Shown one piece after another: positions 49,313 to 61,073 of a DNA stretch of 64,000 nt; within the stretch, counting starts at the first letter, position 1; every line of letters starts with the position of its first letter. The position numbers were made by a program, and so were the translations under genes. Under the pieces are notes generated by a model. That model searched no databases. It was not told the origin of the DNA and worked only from the letters and a program-made list of their open reading frames with translations. The DNA comes from Lepidurus packardi (taxonomy: Eukaryota; Arthropoda; Branchiopoda; Notostraca; Triopsidae), in contig JAKZAN010000047.1 in NCBI GenBank assembly GCA_023053545.1, positions 186,001 through 250,000 on the forward strand. Reading direction: 5' to 3'.

Positions 49313-52300
49313 TCAGTCCGTAAGGAACTAATTCAGTCCGTAAGGAACTAATTCAGTCCGTAATGTATTAATTCAGTCCGTGAGAAATTAATTCAGCCCG
49401 TAAGGAATTAATTATTTCCCTAAGGAATTAATTTGGTCCGTAAGGAATCAATTCAATCCGTAAGGAATTAATTCAGTCCGTAAGGAATTAATTCAATCCG
49501 TAAGGAATTAATTCAATCCGTAAGGAATTAATTCAGTCCGTAAGGAATTAATTCAGTCCAAAAGGAATTAATTCAATCCGTAATGAAATAATTCAGTCCA
49601 TTAATTAATTAATTCAGTCCGTAAGGAATTAATTCAGTAAGTAAGGAATTAATTCAGTCCGTAAGGAATTAATTTAGTCCGTAAGAAATTAATTCAGCAC
49701 GTAAGGAATTAATTCATTCCCAAAGGAATTAATTCGGTCCGTAAGGAATTAATTCATACCGTTAAGAATTAATTCAGTCCGTAAGGAATTAATTCAATCC
49801 GTAAGGAATTAATTCAGTCCGTAAGGAATTAATTCATTCCGTAAGGAATTTATTATGTTAGTAAGGAATTAATTCAGTCCGTAAGGAACTAATTCAGTCC
49901 GTAATGTATTAATGCAGTCCGTAAGAAATAAATTCAGCCCGTAAGGAATTATTTCAATCTCTAAGGAATTAATTTGGTCCGTAAAGAATTAATTCATTCC
50001 GTTAAGAATTAATTCATTCTGTAAGGAATTAATTCAATCCGTAAGGAATTAATTCAGTACTTAAGGAATAAATTCAGTCCGTAAGGAATTAATTCAGTCC
50101 GTAAGGAATTAATTCAATCCGTAAGGAATTAATTCAGTCCGTAAGGAATTAACTCAGTCCGTAAGGGATTAATTCAGTCCGTAAGGAATTAATTAAGTCC
50201 GTAATGAATTGATTCAGTCCGTAAGGAATTAATTCAGTCCATTAATTAATTAATTCAGTACGTAAGGAATTAATTCAATCCTTAAGGAATTAATTCAGTC
50301 CGTAAGGAATTAACTCAGTCCGTAAGGGATTAATTCAGTCCGTAAGGAATTAATTAAGTCCATAAGGAATTAATTCAATCCGTAAGGAATTAATTCAGTC
50401 CTTAAGTAATTTATTCAGTCCGTAAGGAATTAATTCAATCCGTAATGAATCAATTCAGTCCATTAATTAATTAATTCAGTACGTAAATAATTAATTCAGC
50501 CCGTAAGGATTTAATTCAGTCCGTAAGGAATTAATTCAGTCCGTAAGGAATTAATTCAGTCCGTAAGGAATTTGGTCCGTAAGGAATTAATTCATTCCGT
50601 AAGGAATTAATTCATTCCGTAAAGAATTATTTCAGTCCGTAAGGAATGAATTCAATCCGTAAGGAATTAATTCAGTCCGTAAGGAATTAATTCAGTCCGT
50701 GATGAATTAATTCAATCCGTAAGGAATTAATTCAATCCGTAAGGAATTAATTCAGTCCTTAAGTAATTAATTCAGTCCGTAAGGAATTAATTCAATCCGT
50801 AATAAATCAATTCAGTCCATTAATTAATTAATTCAGCCCGTAAGGAATTAATTCATTCCGTAAGGAATTAATTCATTCCGTAAGGAATTAATTCAGTCCG
50901 TAAGGAATTAATTCAGTCCGTTAGGAATTAATTCAGTCCGTAAGGAATTAATTCAGTCCGTAAGAAAGTAATTCAGCCCGTAAGGAATTAATTCAGTCAT
51001 TAAGGAATTAATTCAGTCCGTAAGGAATTAATTCTATCCGTAAAGAATTAATTCAATCCGTAAGGAACTAATTCAGTCCGTAAGGAACTAATTCAGTCCG
51101 TAATGTATTAATTCAGTCCGTGAGAAATTAATTCAGCACGAAGGAATTAATTAATTCCCTAAGGAATTAATTTGGTCCGTAAGGAATCAATTCAATCCGT
51201 AAGGAATTAATTCAGTCCGTAAGGAATTAATTCAGTCCGTAAGGAATTAATTCAATCCGTAAGGAATTAATTCAATCCGTAAGGAATTAATTCAGTCCGT
51301 AAGGAATTAATTCAATCCGTAATGAATTAATTCAGTCCATTAATTAATTAATTCAGTCCGTAAGGAATTAATTCAATCCGTAATGAATTAATTCAGTCCA
51401 TTAATTAATTAATTCAATCCGTAATGAATTAATTCAGTCCATTAATTAATTAATTCAGTCCGTAAGGGATTAATTCAGTAAGTAAGGAAATAATTCAGTC
51501 CGTAAGGAATTAATTCAGTCCGTAAAAAATTAATTTAGCACGTAAGGAATTAATTCATACCGTTAAGAATTAATTCAGTCCGTAAGGAATTAATTCAATC
51601 CATAAGGAATTAATTCAGTCCGTAAGGAATTAATTCATTCCGTAAGGAATTTATTATGTTAGTAAGGAACTAGTTCAGTCCGTAATGTATTAATGCAGTC
51701 CGTAAGAAATAAATTCCGCCCGTAAGGAATTAATTCAATCTCTAAGGAATTAATTTGGTCCTTAAGGAATTAATTCATTCCGTTAAGAATTAATTCATTC
51801 TGTAAGGAATTAATTCAATCCGTAAGGAATTTATTCAGTCCGTAAGGAATTAATTCAATCCGTAAGGAATTAATTCAATCCATAAGGAATTAATTCAGTC
51901 CGTAAGAAATTAATTCAGCCCGTAAGGAATTAATTAATTCCCTAAGGAATTAATTTGGTCCGTAAGGAATTAATTCATTCCGTAAGGAATTAATTCATTC
52001 CGTAAGGAATTATTTCAGTCCGTAAGGAATGAATTCAATCCGTAAGGAATTAATTCAATCCGTAAGGAATTAATTCAATCCGTAAGGAATTAATTCAGTC
52101 CTTAAGTAATTAATTCAGTCCGTAAGGAATTAATTCAATCCGTAATAAATCAATTCAGTCCATTAATTAATTAATTCAGCCCGTAAGGAATTAATTCATT
52201 CCGTAAGGAATTAATTCATTCCGTAAGGAATTAATTCAGTCCGTAAGGAATTAATTCAGTCCGTTAGGAATTAATTCAGTCCGTAAGGAATTAATTCAGT

Positions 52301-53195
52301 CCGTAAGAAAGTAATTCAGCCCGTTAGGAATTAATTCAGTCATTAAGGAATTAATTCAGTCCGTAAGGAATTAATTCTATCCGTAAAGAATTAATTCAAT
52401 CCGTAAGGAACTAATTCAGTCCGTAAGGAACTAATTCAGTCCGTAATGTATTAATTCAGTCCGTGAGAAATTAATTCAGCACGAAGGAATTAATTAATTC
52501 CCTAAGGAATTAATTTGGTCCGTAAGGAATCAATTCAATCCGTAAGGAATTAATTCAGTCCGTAAGGAATTAATTCAGTCCGTAAGGAATTAATTCAATC
52601 CGTAAGGAATTAATTCAATCCGTAAGGAATTAATTCAGTCCGTAAGGAATTAATTCAATCCGTAATGAATTAATTCAGTCCATTAATTAATTAATTCAGT
52701 CCGTAAGGAATTAATTCAGTAAGTAAGGAAATAATTCAGTCCGTAAGGAATTAATTCAGTCCGTAAAAAATTAATTTAGCACGTAAGGAATTAATTCATA
52801 CCGTTAAGAATTAATTCAGTCCGTAAGGAATTAATTCAATCCATAAGGAATTAATTCATTCCGTAAGGAATTTATTATGTTAGTAAGGAACTAGTTCAGT
52901 CCGTAATGTATTAATGCAGTCCGTAAGAAATAAATTCCGCCCGTAAGGAATTAATTCAATCTCTAAGGAATTAATTTGGTCCTTAAGGAATTAATTCATT
53001 CCGTTAAGAAATAATTCATTCTGTAAGGAATTAATTCAATCCGTAAGGAATTTATTCAGTCCGTAAGGAATTAATTCAATCCGTAAGGAATTAATTCAAT
53101 CCATAAGGAATTAATTCAGTCCGTAAGGAATTAATTCAGTCCGTAAGGAATTAATTCAATCCGTAAATAATTAATTAAATCCGTAAGGAATTAAT

Positions 53196-55200
53196 TCAGT
53201 CCGTAAGGAATTAAAACAATCCGTAATGAATTAATTCAGTCCATTAATTAATTAATTCAGTACGTAAATAATTAATTCAGTCCGTAAGGATTTAATTCAT
53301 TCCGTAAATAATTAATTAAGTCTGTAAGGAATAAATTCAGTCCGTAAGGAAATAATTCAGTCCGTAAGGAATTAATTCAGTCCGTTAGGAATTAATTCAG
53401 TCCGTAAGGAATTAATTCAGTCCGTAAGAAAGTAATTCAGCCCGTAAGGAATTAATTCATTCATTAAGGAATTAATTCAGTCCGTAAGGAATTAATTCTA
53501 TCCGTAAAGAATTAATTCAGTCCGTAAGGAACTAATTCAGTCCGTAAGGAACTAATTCAGTCCGTAATGTATTAATTCAGTCCGTGAGAAATTATGTCAG
53601 CCCGTAAGGAATTAATTAATTCCCTAAGGAATTAATTTGGTCCGTAAGGAATCAATTCAATCCGTAAGGAATTAATTCAGTCCGTAAGGAATTAATTCAG
53701 TCCGTAAGGAATTAATTCAATCCGTAAGGAATTAATTCAATCCGTAAGGAATTAATTCAGTCCGTAAGGAATTAATTCAGTCCGTAAGGAATTAATTCAA
53801 TCCGTAAGGAATTAATTCAGTCCATTAATGAATTAATTCAGTCCGTAAGGAATTAATTCAGTCCGTAAGGAATTAATTCAGTCCGGAAGGAATTAATTCA
53901 GTCCGTTAGGAACTAATTCAGTCCGTAAGGAATTAATTCAGAAAGTAAGGAATTAATTCAGTCCGTAAGAAATTAATTCAGCATGTAAGGAATTATTTCA
54001 TTCCCAAAGGAATTAATTCGGTCCGTAAGGAATTCATTCAGTCCGTAAGAAATTAATTCAGCATGTAAGGAATTAATTCATTCCCAAAGGAATTAATTCA
54101 TTCCGTTAAGAAATAATTCATTCTGTAAGGAATTAATTCAATCCGTAAGGAATTTATTCAGTCCGTAAGGAATTAATTCAATCCGTAAGGAATTAATTCA
54201 ATCCATAAGGAATTAATTCAGTCCGTAAGGAATTAATTCAGTCCGTAAGGAATTAATTCAATCCGTAAATAATTAATTAAATCCGTAAGGAATTAATTCA
54301 GTCCGTAAGGAATTAAAACAATCCGTAATGAATTAATTCAGTCCATTAATTAATTAATTCAGTACGTAAATAATTAATTCAGTCCGTAAGGATTTAATTC
54401 ATTCCGTAAATAATTAATTAAGTCTGTAAGGAATAAATTCAGTCCGTAAGGAAATAATTCAGTCCGTAAGGAATTAATTCAGTCCGTTAGGAATTAATTC
54501 AGTCCGTAAGGAATTAATTCAGTCCGTAAGAAAGTAATTCAGCCCGTAAGGAATTAATTCATTCATTAAGGAATTAATTCAGTCCGTAAGGAATTAATTC
54601 TATCCGTAAAGAATTAATTCAGTCCGTAAGGAACTAATTCAGTCCGTAAGGAACTAATTCAGTCCGTAATGTATTAATTCAGTCCGTGAGAAATTATGTC
54701 AGCCCGTAAGGAATTAATTAATTCCCTAAGGAATTAATTTGGTCCGTAAGGAATCAATTCAATCCGTAAGGAATTAATTCAGTCCGTAAGGAATTAATTC
54801 AGTCCGTAAGGAATTAATTCAATCCGTAAGGAATTAATTCAATCCGTAAGGAATTAATTCAGTCCGTAAGGAATTAATTCAGTCCGTAAGGAATTAATTC
54901 AATCCGTAAGGAATTAATTCAGTCCATTAATGAATTAATTCAGTCCGTAAGGAATTAATTCAGTCCGTAAGGAATTAATTCAGTCCGGAAGGAATTAATT
55001 CAGTCCGTTAGGAACTAGTTCAGTCCGTAAGGAATTAATTCAGAAAGTAAGGAATTAATTCAGTCCGTAAGAAATTAATTCAGCATGTAAGGAATTATTT
55101 CATTCCCAAAGGAATTAATTCGGTCCGTAAGGAATTCATTCAGTCCGTAAGAAATTAATTCAGCATGTAAGGAATTAATTCATTCCCAAAGGAATTAATT
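53196..55200. repeat. 1,102-bp tandem higher-order repeat
   Basis: The tag TTAAAACAAT lies at 53,211 and 54,313, and AATTCATTCAGTCC at 54,031 and 55,133; both intervals are 1,102 bp. The second unit runs until about 55,200, after which the array becomes irregular. In unit A the corresponding first tag is near 42,410, but the second unit is cut off by the 43,490 junction. Confidence 0.8.
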
Positions 55201-56040
55201 CGGTCCGTAAGGATTTAATTTAGTCCGTAAGGAATTAATTCAGTCTGTAAGGAATTAATTAAGTCCGTAATGAATTAATTCAGTCCGTAATGAAATAATT
55301 CAGTCCGTAAGGAATTAATTCTGTCCGTTAGGAATTAATTAAGTCTGTAAGTAATTAATTCAGTCCGTAAGAAATTAATTCAGCCCGTAAGGAATTAATT
55401 CAGTCCGTAAGGAATTAATTATGTCCGTAAGGAATTGATTCAGTAGGTAAGGAATTAATTCAGTCCGTTAGGAATTAATTCAGTCCGTCAGGAATTAATT
55501 CAGCACGTAAAGAATTAATTCAGTCCGCAAGGGATTAATTAAGTCCATAAGGAATGAATGAATTCCGTAATAAATTAATTCAGTCCGTAAGGAGTTAATT
55601 AAGTCTGTAAGGAATTAATTAAGTAGGTAATGAATTAATTCAGTCCGTAATAAATTAATTAAGTCTGTAAGGAATTAATTCAGTCCGTAAGGAATTAATT
55701 CATTCCGTAAGGAATTATTTACGTCCGTAAGGAATTAATTCATTTCCCAAAGGAATTAATTCAGTCCGTATGGTATGAATTCAATCTGTAAGGAATTAAT
55801 TAAGTCCGTAAGGAATTAATTCAGTACGTAATAAATTAATTAAGTCTGTAAGGAATAAATTCAGTCCGTAAGGAAATAATTCAGTCCGTAAGGAATTCAT
55901 TCCGTCCGTAAGGAATTAATTCATTCCGTAAGGAACTAATTCAGTAAGTAAGGAATTAATTCATTCCGTAAGGAACTAATTCAGTAAGTAAGGAATTCAT
56001 TCAATCCTAATGAATTTATTCAATCCTTAAGGAATTAATT

Positions 56041-56150
56041 AATTCCGTAAGGAATTTATTAATTCCGTAAGGAATTTATTAATTCCGTAAGGAATTTATT
56101 AATTCCGTAAGGAATTTATTAATTCCGTAAGGAATTTATTAATTCCGTAA
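56041..56150. repeat. Locally homogenised run of one variant monomer
   Basis: Five exact copies of AATTCCGTAAGGAATTTATT follow one another, then a partial copy. Neighbouring monomers are far more varied, so this is a recent local expansion, probably by slippage or short unequal exchange. Confidence 0.85.
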
Positions 56151-56278
56151 TAAATTAATTCAGTCCGTAAGGATTTGATTCAGTCCGTAAAGAATTAATT
56201 CAGTCCGTAAGGAAATAATTAAGTCCGTAAGTTATTAATTAAGTCCGTAAGGAATTAATTCACTCAGTAAGGAATTAA

Positions 56279-56288
56279 TTAAGTCCGT
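56279..56288 (+). repeat. Target-site duplication, 5' copy, older LINE
   Basis: TTAAGTCCGT before the element, matched by TTAAGTCCGT at 61,205-61,214 after the poly(A). Both carry AAG in place of the consensus CAG, which supports a true duplication. The unoccupied duplicate site near 61,765-61,777 has this sequence once. Confidence 0.82.
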
Positions 56289-56476
56289 AGTGTCAAGGCA
56301 GACGTGTGTCAAATCGCTCTGTGAAAGCAGAGGCGTCTTTCTGTGAAATCCATATCACTGTTGTTAAGAAACGGATTAATCTGGAAAGATCCCATTAGAC
56401 TCTCAAAAGTTACACTGTTTTCAGCTTTTGTTTTTTGTTTCACTGGTTTGGATTAATTGGCTAGATTATCAGGCAG
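56289..56476 (+). promoter_or_regulatory. 5' UTR of older LINE
   Basis: 188 bp of non-satellite sequence before the ORF1 ATG, the expected place for an internal promoter. Inverted repeats could fold: AGACG (56,300-56,304) with CGTCT (56,334-56,338), enclosing CTCTG (56,317-56,321) with CAGAG (56,328-56,332). No recognisable promoter motif was found. Confidence 0.45.
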
Positions 56477-57010
56477 ATGGACGGGGAGCCAGTGCCCTGC
56501 CTTGCGCAGGGCACACGTGGTGAACCTGGTGACCTTGCCAACCGGGTTGAAAGCCAAGTTAAAAACCCACCGCTCATACTTCGCTGTACAATGTGTAGCG
56601 AAAGCTTTACAAAAGACCACCACCTGGCTACAACGTGTCCTGACTGTCGTCACAAAAAAAACTCTCAATCCCGGAAAAGAACAATGTCTCCTATGCGCGA
56701 AGAAACTTCCCGTAAACATTCAGTCTCAGATGAGGAATACCACTCCAAAACCCTTGATCTTCTGCTATCGCAAATCCGATTGCTGCACGGAAACCAAACC
56801 ATAATAATTGAATCAAACAAGACCCTCAAGGAAAATCAAGATCTGCTTATAGGGCAAATTATCTCCTTAACTGAGGAAGTTCAGTCTCTTAAAGATGAAC
56901 TCCACAAAGTGAACCGCTCTCAAGAGGCCCCAACACAGGTGAAAGAAACCTGGTCAGAAGCTATCCGAAAAAAACTCCTCGGACCACAAACCTCGCTCCA
57001 GATCAACTAG
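56477..57010 (+). pseudogene. LINE ORF1, N-terminal part (gag-like)
   Basis: 177 codons from the ATG at 56,477. Residues 37-57 hold CTMC...CPDC (CX2CX13CX2C), a possible small zinc-binding module. A basic stretch follows (RKR near 66-68). Residues about 90-147 are rich in Leu/Ile heptads (LLLSQIRLL ... SLTEEVQSLKDEL), likely a coiled coil for multimerisation, as in other LINE ORF1 proteins. The frame ends at 57,010. The next frame, which carries the RNA-binding half, is already open through 56,941-57,070. A single-base change in the A-run near 56,968-56,974 would explain the split. ORF1 proteins bind element RNA. Confidence 0.7.
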
Positions 57011-57867
57011 GGAATACAGCTCGGGCTAACACCCCAAAACCAACCAAATCCACACTCCCTAAAGAAATATTGATCATCCAGCAAGAAGATCCAGAAAAAT
57101 GGGGAAAAACCATACCGAGAAAGGAATTACTTGAGCTCATCGACGAAGACTTGGCAAAAATTGAACCAAGCTTACCAAGCCCAGTCCTGGCCACAAAGAA
57201 GGAAGAAGGAAAGCTTTTCATCACTTTCAAGTCCAAAGAGGACAAAATAAAGGCAGGAACTGCCATCCAAACTGCAAATTTGAAAAATCTCGGTCGGGTT
57301 AAAATAATTGAACATCGCCCTAATCTTAACATCGTTATCCACCAACTGCCGAAAGACAAACAAGAAACAGAAATTAGCCAACATTTGACAAGGAAAAACT
57401 CAATCCTAGAAATTACCTTTTCGCCAAATCAAATTAAATGGCTGAACCCAACCAGTGACAAAGCATATGGATCTATCATGTACACTTGCAACTCCCAGGA
57501 GGAAAAAAACACGCTACTGAAGGTAGGAGCCCTATTTGCTTTCAATAGAACAGTTCAACTTGAAGAGGCCCATCCACCCCTGGTCATCCAATGCTTTCGC
57601 TGTCAAGCGTATGGCCACTTCGCACAAAAGTGTACAAGCAGATCCAGTAAATGCGCCAAGTGCGCAAGCGAGCAACATTCAACCAAGGAGTGCCAAAGCA
57701 GCCAATTTAAATGCGCAAATTGCCAGGGTAGTCACGCATCTTACGATAGAATTTGCCTTATTCGAGCGGAGGAAATAAAGAAAAGAGGACCAAAAAACCC
57801 CCAAGAAAACACAAAGAACCTGGCAGCCAAAGGAACTTGCACCAGGGATGGTCATCACAATCAATAA
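57011..57867 (+). pseudogene. LINE ORF1, C-terminal part with zinc knuckles
   Basis: Open in a different frame from the upstream part and continuous with it in meaning. A region near 57,320-57,560 (NIVIHQLPKD ... YGSIMYTC) resembles the RRM-like domain that precedes the knuckles in this class. Three Cys/His knuckles lie at 57,592-57,756: CFRCQAYGHFAQKC, CAKCASEQHSTKEC (both CX2CX4HX4C) and CANCQGSHASYDRIC (CX2CX3HX6C). A basic tail follows, and the stop is at 57,865-57,867. ORF2 begins at 57,848 in another frame, a 20-nt overlap. There is no good ATG in this segment, consistent with its being the second half of one ORF1. It is the gag-like nucleic-acid-binding part. Confidence 0.82.
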
Positions 57868-60800
57868 CCAAATTGAAATGAACGATAAACCGATTAAAAT
57901 ATTTATCCACAATATCAGGAAAAATTTTCAGCAGCTACAAGAAACTATAAATTTATCCAGCGAATGTGACTTTGAAGCCGTATTTATCTTAGAACCCCCA
58001 CAAAACTTATCCCCTGGCAAAACCTTTCGCAACTTTGTAACTTATTCCCCAGATGGCGAATATAAGGGGATCGCAACTTTCAAAAACCAAGACACCTCCT
58101 ATATGAAAATTCTTGAAACAAATGAACTTTATTCGGTTATCAAAATACTCCCAGGTCATAACCGCCCAGAATTTATAGTAATCGGCGTATACAGACGATT
58201 CACCCAAGATTTAGAAAAATTACTACAAGAAATTTGGGAGAAATATTCAAAAATTTCACCACGTCTTATCTTCAGTGGAGACATGAACGCTCACCACTGG
58301 GCCTGGGAAGACCATAGCCCGGATATCCCAGGCACCCAACTGTTCGAATTTACCACAACCCACAATTTGACCATCTTAAATGAACATAACTTTTCTACTT
58401 TCTTGAACGAAAGAGGCAATTCATCCACTTTAGATCTAACGTTTGCTACAACCCAGTGCCTACCTTTCGTCGGACACTCCATTTTTAAAAGCCCAGATTT
58501 TATCAACCAATCGGACCACGAAGCAATTATAATAGAAATATATGTCCATAAGGAATCAATTAAATCATGGATATGGAGCTATAATAAAGTGGACTGGATT
58601 AAATTAAACAATACTCTCAATGAGGAACTGAAAAAAAGTAAAATAAAATATCATGACATATCGGGCCCCGAGGAATTAGACGACACAGTTAAAAATCTAA
58701 CGCAAGCACTACATAAAGCAATGGAACTTAATATCCCCAAAACAAATCTTTCCAAAAGAGAAAATCCCTGGTGGTCCAAAGAACTAGCAAACCTCCGGAA
58801 AGAAACAGCTAAAAGCCTAAGGATTTATAAAAATTCAAGAACTGTACAAGACCAAGCCCGATGGAAAACTATGAGAAATTTGTACACAAACAAATGCCGT
58901 GTAGCAAAAAATTTATATTGGGAACAGAAACTAAAAACTCCTGACAACAGAATACTCTGGGGATTGGATAGAGCAAACCGTGAAAAAACAACGAAAAACA
59001 GCCTGGAACAACTGTTAAATCAACAAGGGGACGTTTTCGAGGACGAAATTAACAAACTAAATTTTTTGGCGCAAAAGTTCTTCTCAGCTACTCAAACTTC
59101 GAACTATCAGAACGTAAGAAAATGCAATTTCAGAAGACAGCAAAGATATCCAGAAATATCCTGTCGGGAGCTCAAAACACTCGTGCGAGCTTTACCTAAT
59201 ATTAAAGCACCAGGAGATGATGCCATACAGCCTATAGTGTTAAAAAACACCTGGAAAGTAATCGGAAATATAGTGGTAAATATTTTTAACGCCTCCTTAA
59301 AATACTCGTATTTTCCTACCGCCTGGAAAATCGGAAAAGTGCTCCCTGTTCCTAAACCCAAAAAGGCAGACTATAAAACACATAAGAGTTTCAGCCCCAT
59401 AACCTTACTTTCCACACTAGGAAAAGTTTTAGAAAAAACGATTGCATTAAAAATATTAGATCATATGGAACAAAAATCGCTTCTCTGTGACTATCAGTAG
59501 GGTTTTCGTCCAAAGAAATCGACCACAGATGCTATGCTTGCCCTGAGTAATCAAATCCTAAATGGATTCGACAAACATCAAACTACAACAGCGCTTCTAT
59601 TGGACATTGAAGGAGCCTTTGATAATGTTAATCATAGAAAGTTAATCCAAATACTGAAAAAGAAAAAGGTTACGTCGCAGATTGGCTTCAAAACTTTTTA
59701 GCAGATCGCACAATCTACGTTCAGCATGGTAACCACAGGAGCCAAACTTTTTATGTCAGCAAAGGACTCCCTCAAGGATCACCCCTATCACCAATTTTGT
59801 TCGTCACATATATAGATGGAGCATTAAAACTTCTCAAAAGCAAACGCATCCGTGTGCAGGCTTTCGCTGATGACTTACTTTTAGCTATCAGCGGATCATC
59901 TGGGAAAGTGTCAAAATATCAGGATATCAAAATAATCAGGATGCTTCAGGATGCAAAATAATCAGGAATCAGGATATCAAAAATATCAGGATGCTTCAAA
60001 ATGCCCTGAAAGCACTTGAGAAATGGAGTCTTAGTGTTCACCTCACTTTCAGTCAAAGCAAGACAGAGCTGATACATTTCTCAAAGAAAAGATACCCTGA
60101 CGATACGCCCCTTACATGGGGTGATATCACCATCATCCCAAGACCCCACGTTCGTTATCTTGGCCTCTTATTTGATACAAAGCTATCCTGGAAATCGCAT
60201 GTTAATCGACTTGCAGCCGAAGGAAATTTTATTATTCTGAAAATACGAAACTTGTCCCATAATATTCCAGCTATAAGAACTAACCAGCTGAGACCTCTGC
60301 TTTTAGCTACACTTTATTCTAAGATATTTTACGTCCTACCAGCCTGGTCAAACTTCAAGTTCGAAAAATCCCCCACTTTAAAATACCTTCATCGCCAAGC
60401 CTTGTTAATAATATCCGGAGCATTTAAAACGTCTCCAACATCAACCATAGAAGTAGAGACTGGAATCCCTCCACTGAAGTTGGCCGTCGAAGAAAGGCTG
60501 ATTAGATTCGGTTTAACAAGAAATGCAGCAGACCTCCGAAACATGGATCCTCCTCGTCATTCCTCATACGCAACTTGCTCATATCAAATCGAACAATTGG
60601 TCTCCCAGTTTAACTGTAATCGGGAAACCCAAGAGATCCCAAAAACAGTTAAAAGTATATTCAAACAAAAATGGGTGGAAAATTGGACTAAAAAAACTTC
60701 AACATTGTTAAGTTTAGGAATTACTCCTGAATCCTCACCCATTTGCAAATTAAACTTAAACAGACACACAATTTATACCCTGATAAAACTTCGCTGTTCA

Positions 60801-61073
60801 CACTATCCTTCCTTGGCTTTTCTCCATCGTATAAAGAAGACTGACAACCCTTTCTGCCCGTGCTACGCTCAAAGTTCTCAAGACCTCAAACACATTCTCT
60901 ACCATTGCAGGTGGCTAAACAAACCAAGAGCAATCCTTCTTCAAAAACTATCGAAAGAAAAAGTTCACTTCAATATGCAAAACATTCTAACAAACCCGAA
61001 GATCTTTGCAGCAGTTGAAAGTTTCATAAACAGCTCCCGCGAAATATACAAACAAGGGAGGGCACTATTCTAG
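57848..61073 (+). pseudogene. LINE ORF2: endonuclease-reverse transcriptase, broken
   Basis: The first open part, 57,848-59,500 (550 codons), has a complete set of endonuclease motifs: HNIRKN (57,908), LEPPQ with the catalytic Glu at 57,992-57,994, GDMNAHH (58,277-58,297), STLDLTF and SDH. RT starts near 59,190. The frame stops at TAG 59,498-59,500, where copy 1 has Trp of QWGFRP. RT continues (LLLDIEGAFDNV), shifts frame near 59,680, then shows GLPQGSPLSP and FADD (59,863-59,874). A 50-bp tandem duplication (59,921-59,970 with 59,971-60,000) adds stops. The last part, 59,991-61,073, holds the thumb and the C-terminal CPCYAQSSQDLKHILYHC (60,855-60,908). FRPIS of copy 1 is FSPIT here, another sign of decay. 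A second possible start is ATG 57,878 (MNDKPIK), just after the ORF1 stop. Confidence 0.88.

Larger units (their letters stand above)
43491..54292. repeat. 11-kb tandem duplication, unit B
   Basis: Direct copy of unit A abutting it at about 43,490-43,497, where both parents share TTAATTCA. It lacks the 161-bp satellite duplication present in unit A near 34,1xx-34,4xx and about 84 bp of satellite present in A near 39,68x-39,77x. A substitution was seen at 44,644 (C; T at 33,597 in A). The LINE inside reads the same as copy 1, including the poly(A) length. Confidence 0.9.
49312..56288. repeat. 20-bp satellite array, segment 3
   Basis: 7.0 kb of satellite. The first 5 kb belongs to unit B of the 11-kb duplication. 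From about 55,200 to 56,288 monomers become more diverse (AAGTCTGTAAGG, GTAGGTAAGG, TAATAAATTAATT, CATTTCCCAAAGG) and no HOR could be followed. This suggests a stretch that escaped recent homogenisation. Confidence 0.95.

Noticed and set aside
56289-56476. HDV-like self-cleaving ribozyme at the 5' end of the older LINE
   Set aside because: Two nested stems can be drawn, but no partner for the 5'-terminal bases or double-pseudoknot layout was found by eye.
56457-56804. 115-codon + frame starting just before ORF1
   Set aside because: It overlaps the frame that encodes the Cys module and coiled coil, and its own translation shows no family features. It is treated as a shadow.
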